NCBI GenBank assembly: GCA_037975125.1
Contig: CM075856.1
Location: forward strand, 3,432,536-3,496,535
DNA: 64,000 bases
Direction: 5' to 3'
Source of the DNA: Latrodectus hesperus
Taxonomy: Eukaryota > Arthropoda > Arachnida > Araneae > Theridiidae
Below, piece by piece: positions 21,745-34,304 of this stretch. The notes beneath the pieces are model-generated. The model had not been told where the DNA came from and searched no databases. It saw only the letters and a list, made by a program, of their open reading frames with translations. Position 1 is the first letter of the stretch. Each line of letters starts with the position of its first letter. The position numbers were made by a program, and so were the translations under genes.

Positions 21745-24370
21745 TAGTACATTACTGAGAAATGAATAATTAGAAAAATTCCCATGATAATTTGATAGCA
21801 GGAGTTTTTAGTTAATGTAGCATCATTCTGTTATGTGTCATTAAAAATGCCAAAAGAAAGTTTACTATATAATAAAATGTGATCGCATCAGCAAAAGAAG
21901 TTATAAGCAAACATATTTATAATAATTAAATAAAATTCCTATAAAGTGCTTTGCTGTATTCTCAATTGGTCATTCATAAAATATTTCATTCACTAAATAT
22001 AAGTAAAAGTAACAATATTTAGTCATTTACTTTAAACAAAAACGTTTGAATTGGTACAGGAATTTTTTGTTTGTGATCACATAAAATGTGCGAAATTTCA
22101 AAAATTATAATTTATAAATGTTTACTTAAAAAGCGATTTTTTTTAAATAATTTAATATTCATTTAAGTGAAAAATGTTTATAGATTTAAAATTTTTATTT
22201 TTTATTTTCAGATTATGAAATAATACTGTTTATGTGGAATGTTCTTCCAAAAGAGTAAAATACATGCGAATGCTTACCTTGATTTACACTATACATACGT
22301 ATATTTAATACTTATCAGAAAAAAGTAAATTATAAACTTCAGAAATGAAGTATTATAATGTTATTATCTAAAAATGAAAAATGAAAAACATCATTTATGA
22401 TAAAGATTTGTTCACGCTTACAAATATCTCACTCCAATTTTAGTTTATTTAGTGCTCAATAGATAGCAGCATTATATAGTATTAACAATTCCTTTTTTCT
22501 GTTTCTTGATGATTGTGTTGGTCAAGTAAATTATTTTCTCTCGAAGTAATCATGTATTATTTTGATAGGTAATTTAAATATTTTGTATTGTAAATGACTA
22601 AAAATATCATTTTTTCTATTAAAAATAACTGTTTTTCAAAAGAGAATTTATTAAACTTAAAAAATAAAATGTACTTATTCTTTTTCGAAATTTTTATTTC
22701 ATTATATTGAAACACTATCGAAGGAAAAATTGTAAAGGTGTATCTTTAATTTCAACATAAATAATTTTCCTTTGTTAAAATAATTTCATTGTATACACAT
22801 ATTTTTAAATGAATAATTTTTGTCATTAATTAAATTTTAAACGTTTCATAAACAATACTGAGGAACTCTGCAGACAAGAAAAAAAATTTCCTTAACATGA
22901 ATATTGAATTATTTACATTCCTTGCATTTAATCAAATACAAAATTAATTTGTGGAAATCAGTAAATGTCAGTAAAATTTGCTATTTACTACGATAGTATA
23001 ATTTTACAATTAATATTATAAATAATCTCTTAATAATACTATTAAATTTTATAAGTATAACAGTTTTATAATTCAAATACGCAATATTTTAATTGTAATA
23101 TTTGTAGACTGAGACAATTAAGTATTTATGAAGTTCACTTCATACATAGTATGTGCTGCCATCTATCGACGTTTTAAATATTAAGAAAGTGACATATGAT
23201 TACAATGTTATAATGATAAATAATATTTCTAAATAGAGTTTACTGAATATTTATTTGCAACAATTAAAAAATAAAATAGTTTTGATAACAGAAATAAATT
23301 CGTAAAAATATTATAAATATTTGAAAATAATCTTATCAAGCTGAAGAGTATTTATTACCCAAAATAATATTAAAATCAAATACTGTCAAATTTTCTGTTA
23401 TGCGAAAGATATTTTTCTAACATGATAAAATGTGATATCACTCTACATAGCGTTTTTATAATAGGAAATGAATTTATATATGAGAATAAAAAATTATACA
23501 CTTTATTTTATACATAACTAAAACTTAAATCCCCTTTAATACACTTTAACTTTCTAAACCACTTTAACTTTTTGAATTTAATTACTTCTGGCAATATTTC
23601 TTCATTCTAATTTCAAATTTCACTTTTGGCAACTTCCTACTATTCTCATATATAAATTCAATCTGATTTACTGGCACTTGTATTATGTATTTTCTACTGT
23701 ATGTATTTTTTACTGTATTTTTCTACTGTACTTTTGTTTCATCTATTGTGAGTATTTTCATCTATAGTGAGTAATTTCATTTTTCCGCATATATATTTAT
23801 CTTTTCTACATATATATTTAGTTTAATTTTTTTAACTAAGTTCTTTTAATAGGAACACTCTTCGGGGGAATTGCTCGAAGATTTTTAGACATTTGTCCTT
23901 CGAGCATGTCAGAAAAGAGTGTTCATTTTGCATAGCTGGCCATCTCCCTCCTGATGAAGACATGGTCCCTATGCCTTCTCTTGTCTTTTGCTTCATATAC
24001 TTTAGTATCTTTCCAATTTTATATTTCTGATTTCACTTTTCTTCATGTTTTATCTTATATAGATATATATATATATACACAAATATAATTTGTCAGAATT
24101 CTTGACAGAATTGCTGAAGGAACTTCGCCTAAGAATCATTAACACAAAGAGGAACTTTTGATTTAAAAGTTAATTAAATTAAATATTGACATATATAAAG
24201 TTTGCTCAACATCTTTCTGTATACTTGATACTTCTTCTTTCTGTATACTTGTAAGGATACTTGATCTATTAGATCAGAATGGCTTTGCATTTTTTCATAA
24301 ATAGTTGCCATAGAAATAAGAGGAAACTTAAAACTCATCTAACTCACAGTGGAACTTAATCCCTTTTGTC
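21745..24370. other. AT-rich stretch with an imperfect hairpin
   Basis: No TE protein or SINE. Contains a short (AT)n at 24060-24076 and a two-part foldback at 23853-23924. Confidence 0.5.
23853..23924. repeat. Two-part foldback hairpin
   Basis: Outer arms GAACACTCTT / AAGAGTGTTC and inner arms TGCTCGAAG / CTTCGAGCA pair around a 17-base loop, separated by unpaired interior bases. It may be a small foldback element or a structured RNA. Confidence 0.85.
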
Positions 24371-24385
24371 ACCTTATACGACACT

Positions 24386-24680
24386 ATAGGCCGCGGTGTC
24401 CTGGTTGGTTAGGACGTCGTCGGAAGGTAGTGAGTTCGAATCTCGGCTGATTGAAGATCCGTCGTGTTCGCTAATGACGGCTGGGGCACGTTAAAAAAAC
24501 GGTGCGTAGTCGCAATGTCCTCCAAGTGAAATGATATCTCTGGGTGTAGCAGGTTAAGTATTGGGGCCTTTTCCTTGGTCCATGCTTCAAAATTACGAAG
24601 ACTCTACCCGGATGCTTCTATGTAACTGGTAGAACCCAACTTAGGGTTAGGTACAGGAAAGCATGCTGGTGCAACAACAA
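24386..24680 (+). mobile_element. SINE E, full length
   Basis: A tRNA-like head (CGCGGTGTCCTGGTTGG, B box GAGTTCGAATCTC), a body with GTGAAATGATATCTCTGGG and CTTCAAAATTACGAAGAC, and a tail GCATGCTGGTGCAACAACAAC. A perfect 14-bp TSD CCTTATACGACACT lies at 24372-24385 and 24681-24694. Confidence 0.93.
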
Positions 24681-24694
24681 CCTTATACGACACT

Positions 24695-26590
24695 GAAATG
24701 ACACTGGACAGATAATGAAAGTCATTAAAATGTGTATTTAAAAATCCACTTCATATTGATTTTCAGGAGAAATTTTCAAAGATAATGAATGGACTATATT
24801 CACGTGTCGCAGAAAAGCAAATTTCAAAAGTTCCCAAGAGCCCACATTGACAGTTAGGGTTGCAGTTGGTAGAAGCACAATATGTCTTCCATTGTTTAAT
24901 AGTGACTGGAATCGAACCAAGGATTTTCCATGTCGAAGAACGATGAACTAGAATTAGATCAAAGTGAGCTATCTTTATAAGCTTTCCATTTTCACAATTG
25001 TTTGGAAAGAGTAATTGCTCTCATTTCTAGCTAAGTAAACTGCATAACATATAACCTCACACAATACTACTTGCGTCGTATTAATTTTTGGAGGAATGAG
25101 GATGATAACTCCACATACTATAGTCACTATTCTAGGAATCATTTATCATATTGCACTATTTTCTGTATTAGATTAGCATACCTAATTATGTTTATTTAAC
25201 ACTGAATTCATTTCTGGAAAGATGAGAGTGATCATTTACTATATTGAAGGAACTATTTACCATATTGCACCATTTGCTGAATCAGACTTGCATACCTAAT
25301 TATGCTTATGTAATCATTATTATTGTGGTTTTCTTTTTTTTTCATTTTGCGTACTAAACTCTTCTTTTTTTTCATTTTATGAATTTCAAAACAGGGTGTA
25401 CTATCTAATTTTCAAAAATGAATACAGCAGTTGAAAATCAATCACTTTTTTTTTTCCCCAAGTTAGGAAATCAAATACTTTGATGAATTATTTTCAAAGA
25501 AATGCAATAGATGTCTTTTTAATACATATTTCAGTTTTTATGTAAACCAGTACTAATCGAAATTTAAAAAAGATAATTTTAGAATGCAATAATTTTTTGC
25601 ACATATCTTATACCAGTCAATATTTATCACAACTGTTATTTTCATTTTATTTCATTTTGTAAATCATTTGTTTGATGCAATTGTTATATTCTATATAATA
25701 TTCTCGCAGCCTTTGTCAAAGTTTGTAATTTTTAAAAACAATAAGTAGACTGAATAGACAGTATAGAAAATATAAGAAATATTTCGCAATCCGTGTACTA
25801 GAAAAGGATGTTGTGACAAGAAACGCATTAGGGTTGCCTTGTTTGATGAAAATGTGATTATTAATTACATTCAAAGCTGAGACAAATGGATTACTTAACT
25901 CGGAAAATCACAAACTATTTTTGAAAAAAATTTTTAAAAAATAGGTAAAATATTACTTTATTTTAATATTAAACAACTATCTCTTAATAAATTTTCGTTC
26001 ATGCAAAATTTTGTTTCGTCCGATAAGCATTCTGATTAAACCAAAACTTTGATTAACCAATACTTGGATAACAACATGCCTACTTTTACAATTTACCTAG
26101 TAGAATATTAAATATTTCACTTATATCCAAGGCGAGATTCGATACATAAATTTAATGTTCGCCACCACCAAATAAACAGGCTAATGGTTGGCGCATTGTT
26201 CCCGAATAGATCCCTCGTGTTTATGAATTTGAATTCTTTCTATTGTTTAAATGTTTGTAATGGCTTAGAAATAATTTTGAAATTTACACTTGAACTGGTG
26301 CTTGAATAAAAAGAATGACCAAAAAAAGAAAGAAATCTTGGTTTCCATTCATGATTGCTTTTTTTAAAAATGTCATACGTTTGACATTATAGTTGAAATA
26401 TTTGTCGTAGATCAAACGTCAAAAGGAATAAAATAGTATATTCAATCAAAGTAGGCTCAATTTAAGATGATAAAAATGTAATGAAGAATCATATCCTTTG
26501 AATATAATTCCTTGCATAATGTAGGCAATAAACTTCGTTTATTTCATATTAGGTGGGTTTATTTGATATTTCCTAGATCAAATTTCAATT
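24695..26590. other. AT-rich stretch with a diverged tandem duplication
   Basis: Apart from the duplication near 25.1-25.3 kb I recognise nothing. A B-box-like GGTTCGATTCC on the minus strand near 24.9 kb lacks a convincing A box or tail. Confidence 0.5.
25088..25315. repeat. Diverged tandem duplication, about 114 bp
   Basis: Blocks AGGAATCATTTATCATATTG and GCATACCTAATTATG recur about 114 bp downstream with roughly one mismatch in six. Confidence 0.8.
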
Positions 26591-26599
26591 TTTCATTAG

Positions 26600-26891
26600 G
26601 TATTCATTCATTCATTCATTGTCGTGTGCCAGCTAGGCTGGCAACATGGAGTGCGCTGCTCCACTTTTCCAACTGAACCCTATTTTGGTGTGGAGTCCGA
26701 CTTCCTCAGTACACACATGCCATAGGGACCCGTTTATAGGGTAGGCAACCATTCACACCTCATTCATACAAGGAAGGGACAAAGACAGGATAGATAGAGA
26801 GAGAAAGTACATCCATACCCGAACCGGGATTCGAGCCCAGGACCTCCTTATCCATAGTTAGGCACGCTGACCGCTAAACAAGTTGGTCGGC
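26600..26891 (-). mobile_element. SINE A with tail 1, AATG-type tail
   Basis: Full head to tail on the minus strand, ending in (AATG)n. The flanks TTCATTAGGTATTCATTCA and TTCACTAGATATCAATTCA form a long imperfect TSD. Confidence 0.88.
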
Positions 26892-26894
26892 TTC

Positions 26895-28428
26895 ACTAGA
26901 TATCAATTCAATAAATAATTCTACATAATTTGATGTCAATTTCTCTGTAAAATATGAGGAAACTACTACACAATGTGTTATTTAAAATATAGAAATTTTT
27001 CAAAAGTAGATTAAATCTAATCCAGAGAAAATATATGTGTATTGATCTGCATTATCTTTCAATTAATCATTAAAAGGACTAAATAAATGACTTTATTTTT
27101 ATGCAATTAAAAGGCAGCTTTCGTTTTCTATAATTCCCCAATTGATTATACAATTGAAGGCATTCTGATTTGTTGCATTCTCAAAACCATTCGTGACAGA
27201 GATTTATTATTTCCCATTAAATTTATTATAATGTTTTAGTCCATCTAAAAAATTGAAATGAATTGCATTGCAACGAAATTTCGTTTTGTGCTGTCCCAAA
27301 TTTCTGCTCATATTCTACTTAAATATTAACTTAAAAATTAAATTTTTATTTACATGATATTTTTTTATCACACATTTTAATTTCTTATTTAATCAATATA
27401 TTTACGTGTATGAGAGTACAAATTATATTAAAGAAAATACAAAATCTATTTTATCCACTTATTTCATAAAGTTCCTCTTTTTTGTAATTAATAATTAGAA
27501 AAACTTATAATTTTATAGAAGAAATAACCTTTAGGATGCGTTAATTTAATTTCTCATTGAAATTATGTTTTTTATTCTCTAATTTCAAATTGACCTTTAA
27601 AATTTTAATTTATTTTAAAGTACTCGCAAGATTTATTTACAGTTACTAAAAATAAAACTACATTCACAAACATTTTTCGTATCATTACATGTTATTTAGA
27701 GCGAAATTTTTATTATAATTAATATTAAGTGCTAGTAGGTTAAAAAAATATTAAATTGATTAAATTTATTAATTTAAATACATTAAATTAATGAAGTTTA
27801 TTGTTTAATTAGTGAGTTTATTACTAATTTTTATTAGGTAATTTATAAATTAAAAATTTAATAAAACTCGTATATTAAATTTTACCTAATTAATAATCTT
27901 ATAAATAAATTATTTTTAATTTAATTAATATTTAATAATTTTAATGAATGTTGTTAATAATAAATTATAAAATATTAATATTTAATTATACTTAGTCTTT
28001 TTCCACTCATTATAGCAAAATCTGTCATTTATTAACTCACAAAAATGCAATGGTTTCTTAATTAGGATATTAAACTTACTTTCTGAAACGTTTATTTAAA
28101 GTTATGTAATAAACGGTGCTAAAAGAGATGGGCATCAGACACTAAATTTAAACTCAAATTAATAAAGCTCATGTCCATTTATATTTTTATAACTCTTGAT
28201 TTATTATTTTCATTCATAACCTAGTTTGTAAGAATCATTGTAGTAAAAATAGATCATTAAAATAAACACTCCCTGTTTTATTGATATTCACTTATATCAA
28301 TAAAGCTAAGGCTTGATAGCTGGAGTAACAGAGAAATTGTTACTGACTTAAGTTTGGTTAACCTCAAATGGCATTTTTATACACGAATAATAATTAGTCT
28401 GGAATCTATATCTTAAAAATGATTCCGA
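26895..28428. other. AT-rich stretch, nothing recognised
   Basis: Very AT-rich around 27.7-28.0 kb, with TAAT-rich simple sequence. No protein motif or SINE head. Confidence 0.55.
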
Positions 28429-28429
28429 A

Positions 28430-28525
28430 CCAATATAACTATTCAAACCCTAAGTGGAAGTCGAACCCATGAGCTATTGAATTGTAGACTAAAATACTAA
28501 CCACTCGATGTCAGCTTAACGATGC
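28430..28525 (-). mobile_element. Possible tRNA-like SINE head fragment
   Basis: On the minus strand TGACATCGAGTGGTTAG resembles an A box and CATGGGTTCGACTTCC a B box at about the right spacing. No body or tail follows, so it may be an old fragment or chance. Confidence 0.4.
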
Positions 28526-28557
28526 GCATTTAATTTCTCATCCTATTTTTGAAATCT

Positions 28558-29048
28558 TTCAAAAATCTTCTGTTGTTGTTGTCGTGTGCCAGTTAGGCTG
28601 GCAATATGGGTGCGCTCCTCCACTTTTCCAACGGAACCATATTTAGGTATGGAGTTCGACTTACTTCAGTACACACATGCCATAGGAACCCGTTTATAGG
28701 GTAGGCAACCATTTACAACATATTCATACACAGGAAAGGACAAAGACAGGATAGATAGAGAGAGAAAGTACATCCATGCCCGAACCGGGATTCGAACCCA
28801 GCACCTCCTTATCCATAGTCAGGCACGATGACCACTAGACAAGTTGGGCGTCCTGTCATTTATTAAGCAAATTATTAATTTTTACATCATTAAAAAAAAC
28901 TGGATACACACATCCTCAAAACAGAACAACATTTGAATTTCTTTGACTAATTTAAGATATTTTTTATTTCTTGTGTGCTAAACATAATCTTTCGTCAGGT
29001 AGTCAGGGACTCTGACCACTAGACAGGGTGGGCGGCTTCAAAAATCTT
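28558..29048 (-). mobile_element. Composite retroposon: SINE A head + transduced flank + SINE A
   Basis: On the minus strand the order is: a partial A head (GCCGCCCACCCTGTCTAGTGG...GACTACC, about 28996-29035), a 140-bp non-SINE segment matching 13103-13243, then a complete family-A SINE with tail 1 and (AAC)n (28572-28852). The unit is flanked by TTTCAAAAATCTTC and TTCAAAAATCTTC, which look like one TSD. So the three parts appear to have inserted together. The non-SINE segment includes the pre-insertion flank (AATAAATGACAG) of the 13-kb SINE, which suggests a read-through transcript from that locus or a relative, joined to a second head by template switching. Confidence 0.8.
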
Positions 29049-29101
29049 CACCTAAACCTAATACAAGTCAGCAAAAAAAGTTAAAAATTCTTAATGAACA
29101 A

Positions 29102-29548
29102 TGTTGATTTTTTCCAACGCGGGCACTTGAGTGACGAACCCAATCCCACAACAAAGTCTCATTTGTCAACAACTGCTACTCATTTGTCGTTACCCAGCGG
29201 GCACCTGTGAACCAAGTCACGGAGGCGAGTAGCGTTGCCCGCGTCATACCACCACAAACCAGTTTATAGGGTGGACCACATTCATTCATCATCACAGAAG
29301 AAAGGACGGAGTCTTGGTGATTTAGGAGCAGAGACCAAGCAGAAGAATCCCTAGTACTTGGTCTGTCACCCATAGAGCTATCATTTCACAAGAAGGACCT
29401 AGGAAACACGACTTATTTAAGGTGTCCAAGTTGCCATTAGCAATATCGAAAAATCTTTGATAGGATCAGGGCTCGAATTCACTACCTTTCGATAAAAAAG
29501 AACAGACACTCAAGCCAACCAGAGCACTGCGACCCTGCTGTTGGCTGA
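29102..29548 (-). mobile_element. Chimeric SINE: E head fused to D 3' half
   Basis: On the minus strand the unit starts with a family-E-like 5' half (GGTCGCAGTGCTCTGGTTGG, GAAAGGTAGTGAATTCGAGC, GTGAAATGATAGCTC) and switches near 29310 into the family-D core and 3' half (GTCCTTTCTTCTGTGATG, CACAGGTGCCCGCTGGG...CGCGTTGG-poly(A)). I found no clear TSD. The switch could be template switching during reverse transcription, or insertion plus deletion. Confidence 0.75.
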
Positions 29549-29549
29549 A

Positions 29550-29786
29550 TAGAAAACAACCGTATAAAAACGCCTTAAGTGATCAAAAAGGGAAAATGTC
29601 AGTTGATAAGATTTTTTTCATCAATATTTTGAGATGAGCATGGTATTTTATTTTTCTTTTACCTTGAATTCGAAAGAACTGATGATATTATGACACTGAC
29701 GCGCTTAGAAGAAAGAATTTGAAAAAAAGAGACACCAAATGTAGAAGTAAACGTTGTTCTATCACCAACACCATCCTTCGTTTCAA
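29550..29786. other. Short AT-rich spacer
   Basis: No recognised feature between the chimeric SINE and the 113-bp array. Confidence 0.5.
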
Positions 29787-29787
29787 A

Positions 29788-30116
29788 AAGCGATCGCAAC
29801 AATAGGAAAATCGCACTTAAATCTGCTACCCCATGTCCAGTATGTCTTGGGTCTGATTCTCAGCTGTTACAATATTGGTAAATTTTAAAATAGGAACAAT
29901 AGGAAATCTCAATAATAGGAAAATCGCACTTAAATCTGCTACCCCATGTCCAGTATGTATTGGGTCTGATTCTCAGCTGTTACAATGTTGATAAATTTTA
30001 AAATAGGAACAATAGGAAATCGCAACAATAGGAAAATCGCACTTAAATCTGCTACCCCATGTCTAGCATGTCTTGGGTCTGATTCTCAGTTGTTACAATG
30101 TTGGTAAATTTTAAAA
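29788..30116. repeat. Tandem array, three copies of 113 bp
   Basis: The block AAAATCGCACTTAAATCTGC starts at spacings of exactly 113 bp (TCGCAC at 29811, 29924 and 30037), with few differences between copies. Confidence 0.95.
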
Positions 30117-30359
30117 GAATTCACCACAGAAAAATTTTTAGGTCCAATGGTGAAGAGATAGGAGAAACTGAAGTTTGTTTTTAGGCCGAAGATACAATAT
30201 TTCTCTAAGAGGAAATCTCTGTGTTAAAGAAGTGTTGGAATGAGTGTATCTCTCTTGAAAAATGGCTATGTGGTTGACTAACGTTGAATTCTGCTTGAAA
30301 GTTGTTTCATTTGTCCTCTTATAAACATATTGAGTGATGTTACAAAATTAATTCGTGAA

Positions 30360-30830
30360 TCTACTTCAAACTCCCTTTTTTCTAAATCCCATATCTCAAA
30401 TTTATTATAAATAATGTTTTATAATAATCTATTATAAAATGAAATTCTCAATCTTGGTTAAATTATTATTTTCGAATCTCTTTAACAGAACCAATGAAAA
30501 AATATCTCAAATTCCTTTTTACCTAATTTTCGTATCTGCCCCAATTTATTACAAATAATAGCTAAATTTAATCTTTAAGTTATTATTTATAACTCATTAA
30601 CAAAACCATTGATAAATTAACTCAAATACAATTTTTCGTAGTTCTCATATCAGCCCCAATTTATTAAAAATAATAACGAAATTCAATCTTGATTTAATTA
30701 TTATTCCCAACTCATTAACAGAAACATTGCAAAAGTACCTCAAATTCCTTTTTTCCTAATTCTCATTTGAGCCCCAATTTATCACATATAATAACGAAAT
30801 TCAATCTTGATTAATTTTTTTACAAAATAT
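30360..30830. repeat. Diverged tandem array, about 115-118 bp
   Basis: Blocks CAATTTATTA, AAATTCAATCTTGATT and ACTCATTAACAGAA recur with spacings of 115 and 118 bp, plus a more diverged first copy near 30.39 kb. Confidence 0.8.
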
Positions 30831-30831
30831 A

Positions 30832-31188
30832 TCGCTGAGATGCTATTCCTTTTTGAAGTCAAATGCAAAATGAAATTTAAAGTGACTTATTTAAAAAGTT
30901 GAAAAACGATAATAATTCTTATGTATTTATAATAATAATTTTTATGTATTTATAATAATTTTAAGGATAAAACGATAATTTTTAATGAAAACTTCAAAGA
31001 CAGATTAATAATTTCAATAAGTTACTATTGCAAAATTCGTATAATTAATATATTCGGTAAACATTAGCCTCTTAACTTAAGGACAATGGATAGCCTAACA
31101 AATAAAAGGTAATAAAAGTTAATATGAGCTTTATAATAGACATTTCCCCGTTTTAATGTGTCAAAAAGATGAAATCCGAGAAAAAACT
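30832..31188. other. AT-rich spacer
   Basis: Nothing recognised; a short TTATGTATTTATAATAAT duplication lies near 30.92-30.96 kb. Confidence 0.5.
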
Positions 31189-31189
31189 A

Positions 31190-31471
31190 AGTGCCTTCTC
31201 CAAATCATATGTGAATGCAGATTTTCCAGCTGTAAACTGGAGAAAAACAACTCATCTCCATTTGTTCAACACTAGGATCAAACTCCCCCATCACGAAGAA
31301 CATAGTTTAAATTTCTAGGTTACCATGAATCTTCATGCGTGGAAGCGGCAGTGCAAGCTCACCTAATTATTATTCAAAATTACAAAAACTTGCTTTCCAA
31401 TAAGCCTTAAAAATGTCCAGACTCTTACCAATAATTCAATATGAAGTTCTTGTTGATAGTAAATTTATAAA
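31190..31471 (-). repeat. SINE C 3' extension, second copy
   Basis: Reverse-complement match to 21223-21497 over its whole length with few mismatches, ending near CATATGATTTGG. It lies 3' of the adjacent family-C SINE. Confidence 0.9.
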
Positions 31472-31690
31472 TTAAAACTCCATGGCACGACAGCCCATGT
31501 GGGCCAAGGCCTACAGTGCCCCTAACTGTTTTCATGACCAAGAACCCTGTAAGTGCGAAGCATATGTCCCAGTTAGGTGGTCAGCCTAACGTAAGACCCG
31601 CAGTGTTTAGTTCCCAAGCATGCTTGGTACTCAGTTAATCGACCCACTGAAGGGATGAAAGGCTGAGTCAACCTTGACCAGCCCCAAGAT
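31472..31690 (-). mobile_element. SINE C, 5'-truncated
   Basis: The C body from the region after the B box to CTGTCGTGCCATGGAG; the tRNA-like head is missing. Confidence 0.88.
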
Positions 31691-31691
31691 C

Positions 31692-33936
31692 AAAAATTTA
31701 TTAATAGAAATATAAATTAAATCTAGGGATATCTTAAAATTACATAGTCATATAGACTTCATTCAGTAAGGAAATGATTCAACTGAAATATTTTCTAATA
31801 ATATAAATAATTATATTTCTTTTAATTAAATATCATGCGACAAATTTAAGCAAATTTATTTTAAGGAAATTATTATAAATTCACATTAAAAATGTGAAGA
31901 ATTCCATACACATAGTAGTTATAAAATGTTTTATGGTCGTGATTATCATTCAAAAGCTTGAATTGTTTTTGATTATTAATTTTTATCTGTTTACTCTTTG
32001 AATATGAATAGATTTATATGCTATTAACTCATACATTTCGCTATTCGTATGAAACCGCTATTACTCGAAACTATGCATAAAATTACGTTCATGAAAATAA
32101 AAGTTATACCCTTAGTTATTAAGACGATATTAAAATCGTTGATGAAGTTTACAAAGGAAAAAAGAAGTTCTCGTTTATTGAGTTTCTTTTTTTTTTTTTA
32201 CTTTTAGAGAAGAAACTATAGAAAGAAAACCATAGAATCGAATCGAAGAAGACGTTGGTCTATGAAAAGGATGGAATGCGTTGAAAATATTCATTTCTAA
32301 TATTAGAGTAAAAAGAAATTCCAAATATTCCCGTGGTTCGAACCTCTCCTCTAGATAATGTCATCAGGAGGGCTTGTAAAACATTCATCTGGCTAACAAA
32401 GAAAAGCGCATAGGCAAAAAAAAAAAAATAGGTTTCCAAGGACTCCATCCCTCCTCTTTTTCTTTACTTTATTATAATACTTCCCTTGCATCACTTATCG
32501 TAGATGCCATCAATATTAAATTTTTTTGAGTTTTCTGTTTCCTTTTTCTTTCTTCCTTCATCTTTCTTCTTCTTAACTTGTCGAAGAGGACTTTGATTAT
32601 AAATTCAAAACCGCGACACAACGGTTTTTCTTCTTTTCGTAACGGATAAAAAAAAATACTGGTAGTTTCTTTTCTTTTTTGATAAATGGTGGGTTTCTGA
32701 GGGATTTTTCGGACTGCGGTCCTCCTCGCTAATGCTATATTATGAAATACAGATTAGGACGACGTCAGGGATTGTGGCAAAGTGAGGGGACATCACAATA
32801 ATATGCAAATCAGAAATGGGGTGGGTGGGGAGGGAGAACGAGATATTTTTGATTGTGCTTTATGAGAGGGGTATTCATTCTCTCCTGCAAAAATGTCCCT
32901 CTCGTCTTAATGGCAGTTTGATGTATATTACCACGGTGGGAGAGGACGACCAATTCCTGGATGAGAACCTTATAACCGTAGGGGGGCGGACGAATCCAGT
33001 TTTTTTGTACTTTTATTCCGCCGATATAATTCTCTTTCTTACGGCGATGGATTAGAATTTAAAAGATTTGTTGATGCTCAGCGTATTTGTTTGTTGTTTG
33101 TTTTTTTATTTTATTTTTGCGATGGGATTTCCTCGAAAGAGGTTCGGGAAAATGACAATTCATTAAGGGGACAATCTCCCAGAGGTTTTTACAATCACAA
33201 TTGGCGCGCTGTGCCTTGATATTTTTCATTTTCTGCCTCCGCAATCTAATTTATTCAGTTGCTCTGCAAATTGGATTGTTGAGATTGCGTTCAAGACCGC
33301 AGACGGCAAAGAGTCTGAGTATTATTTTCTTAATCGCCATGGAAGAGATACTTCTTTTTTCTTTCTCCTAAAAATTTTCTGGTTATGTCTGTTACGTTAT
33401 TCTTGTTGAAGACTTCAGCTTTCATCTTCTAGACTTGTATTGTTGCTATATTTCTATTAGAACTTTTTTGAATTCCTAATTTTTTTCATGCCCACAAAAT
33501 ATACATCAAATATTAACAAATGTGCTATATTTAATTTGATACTCATAAATGGCAAATAAAAGTTGTCACACCAAGAAAAGAACTTGAAAATTATTTAGAT
33601 ATCAAAGGTGAATTATATTTTCACTAATTGCAATAACTGCACAAAAACAACTCATTTTTTATAATAAATACAATCTAATCATGAAAGGGTAGTATAATTT
33701 TACTCTAAAACTTTCCCGATTCAAAGCATTTATATAAGTTTAAAATACATTTAATCAGAAAAATTATCATATACTTAAAAATGTTAAACTTAAAAAACAT
33801 GGAAATATTTAAATAAGGACTAGTGTTATACACAAAATATTACATAATACCTGTATATTATATGGTTTATGTGTACGCATACACACATATATAGACATAT
33901 TCACACACAATGGCATATTTTTGATATCTTCAATCT
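31692..33936. other. Mixed stretch; GC-richer unique island at 32.7-33.3 kb
   Basis: 31.7-32.6 kb is AT-rich with homopolymer runs. About 32690-33310 is less AT-rich, apparently single-copy, with runs such as GGACGACGTCAGGGATTGTG and GAGGGACATTTTTGCAGG. A plus-strand open frame of 79 codons (32816-33055) resembles no family I know and lacks splice or promoter support. The island may be a conserved regulatory element, but that is untested. Confidence 0.45.
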
Positions 33937-33937
33937 T

Positions 33938-34022
33938 CATGAAGACTCCATCCGGCTGCTTATATCCAACTGGTAAAGTCCATCTAAGGGTACAGGAAGT
34001 ATGCTGGTGCAACAACAACAAC
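33938..34022 (+). mobile_element. SINE E 3'-end fragment
   Basis: Matches only the last part of family E: GAAGACTCCATCCGGCTGCT, GGGTACAGGAAGTATGCTGG and TGCAACAACAACAAC. Confidence 0.8.
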
Positions 34023-34304
34023 ATACTGATGGAAGATATGCATTGAATTTTTAGATTGAAATAGCAACCCCAATTAATTTCCTAGTTTCCTAATTATTTT
34101 CATTTATGAAAGTAGTGAATATTTGAAATATTTTCGTGTAAAATACTTCGTTCACCGATTTACTTCCAGATTCAAAGACAGCGTCCATCAGATCATTTTT
34201 CAAGTAGTTATGAGTTGATTCATCTATGAGAAATACTACGCAAATGGAAAACTACTTGAACTGTTTCGTGCTACTCAAAATTGGCTAGCACAATATATAA
34301 ATCT

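Noticed and set aside
24853..24960. Minus-strand B-box-like GGTTCGATTCC as another SINE or tRNA
   Set aside because: No convincing A box, body, tail or TSD.
13103..31471. One large inverted segmental duplication linking 13 kb with 29 kb and 21 kb with 31 kb
   Set aside because: The two pairs are not arranged as a single inverted block would require (13-29 and 21-31 have different centres), so they are separate events.
32816..33055. 79-codon open frame in the GC-richer island as an exon
   Set aside because: No family resemblance, no splice-site or promoter support; composition alone can keep it open.
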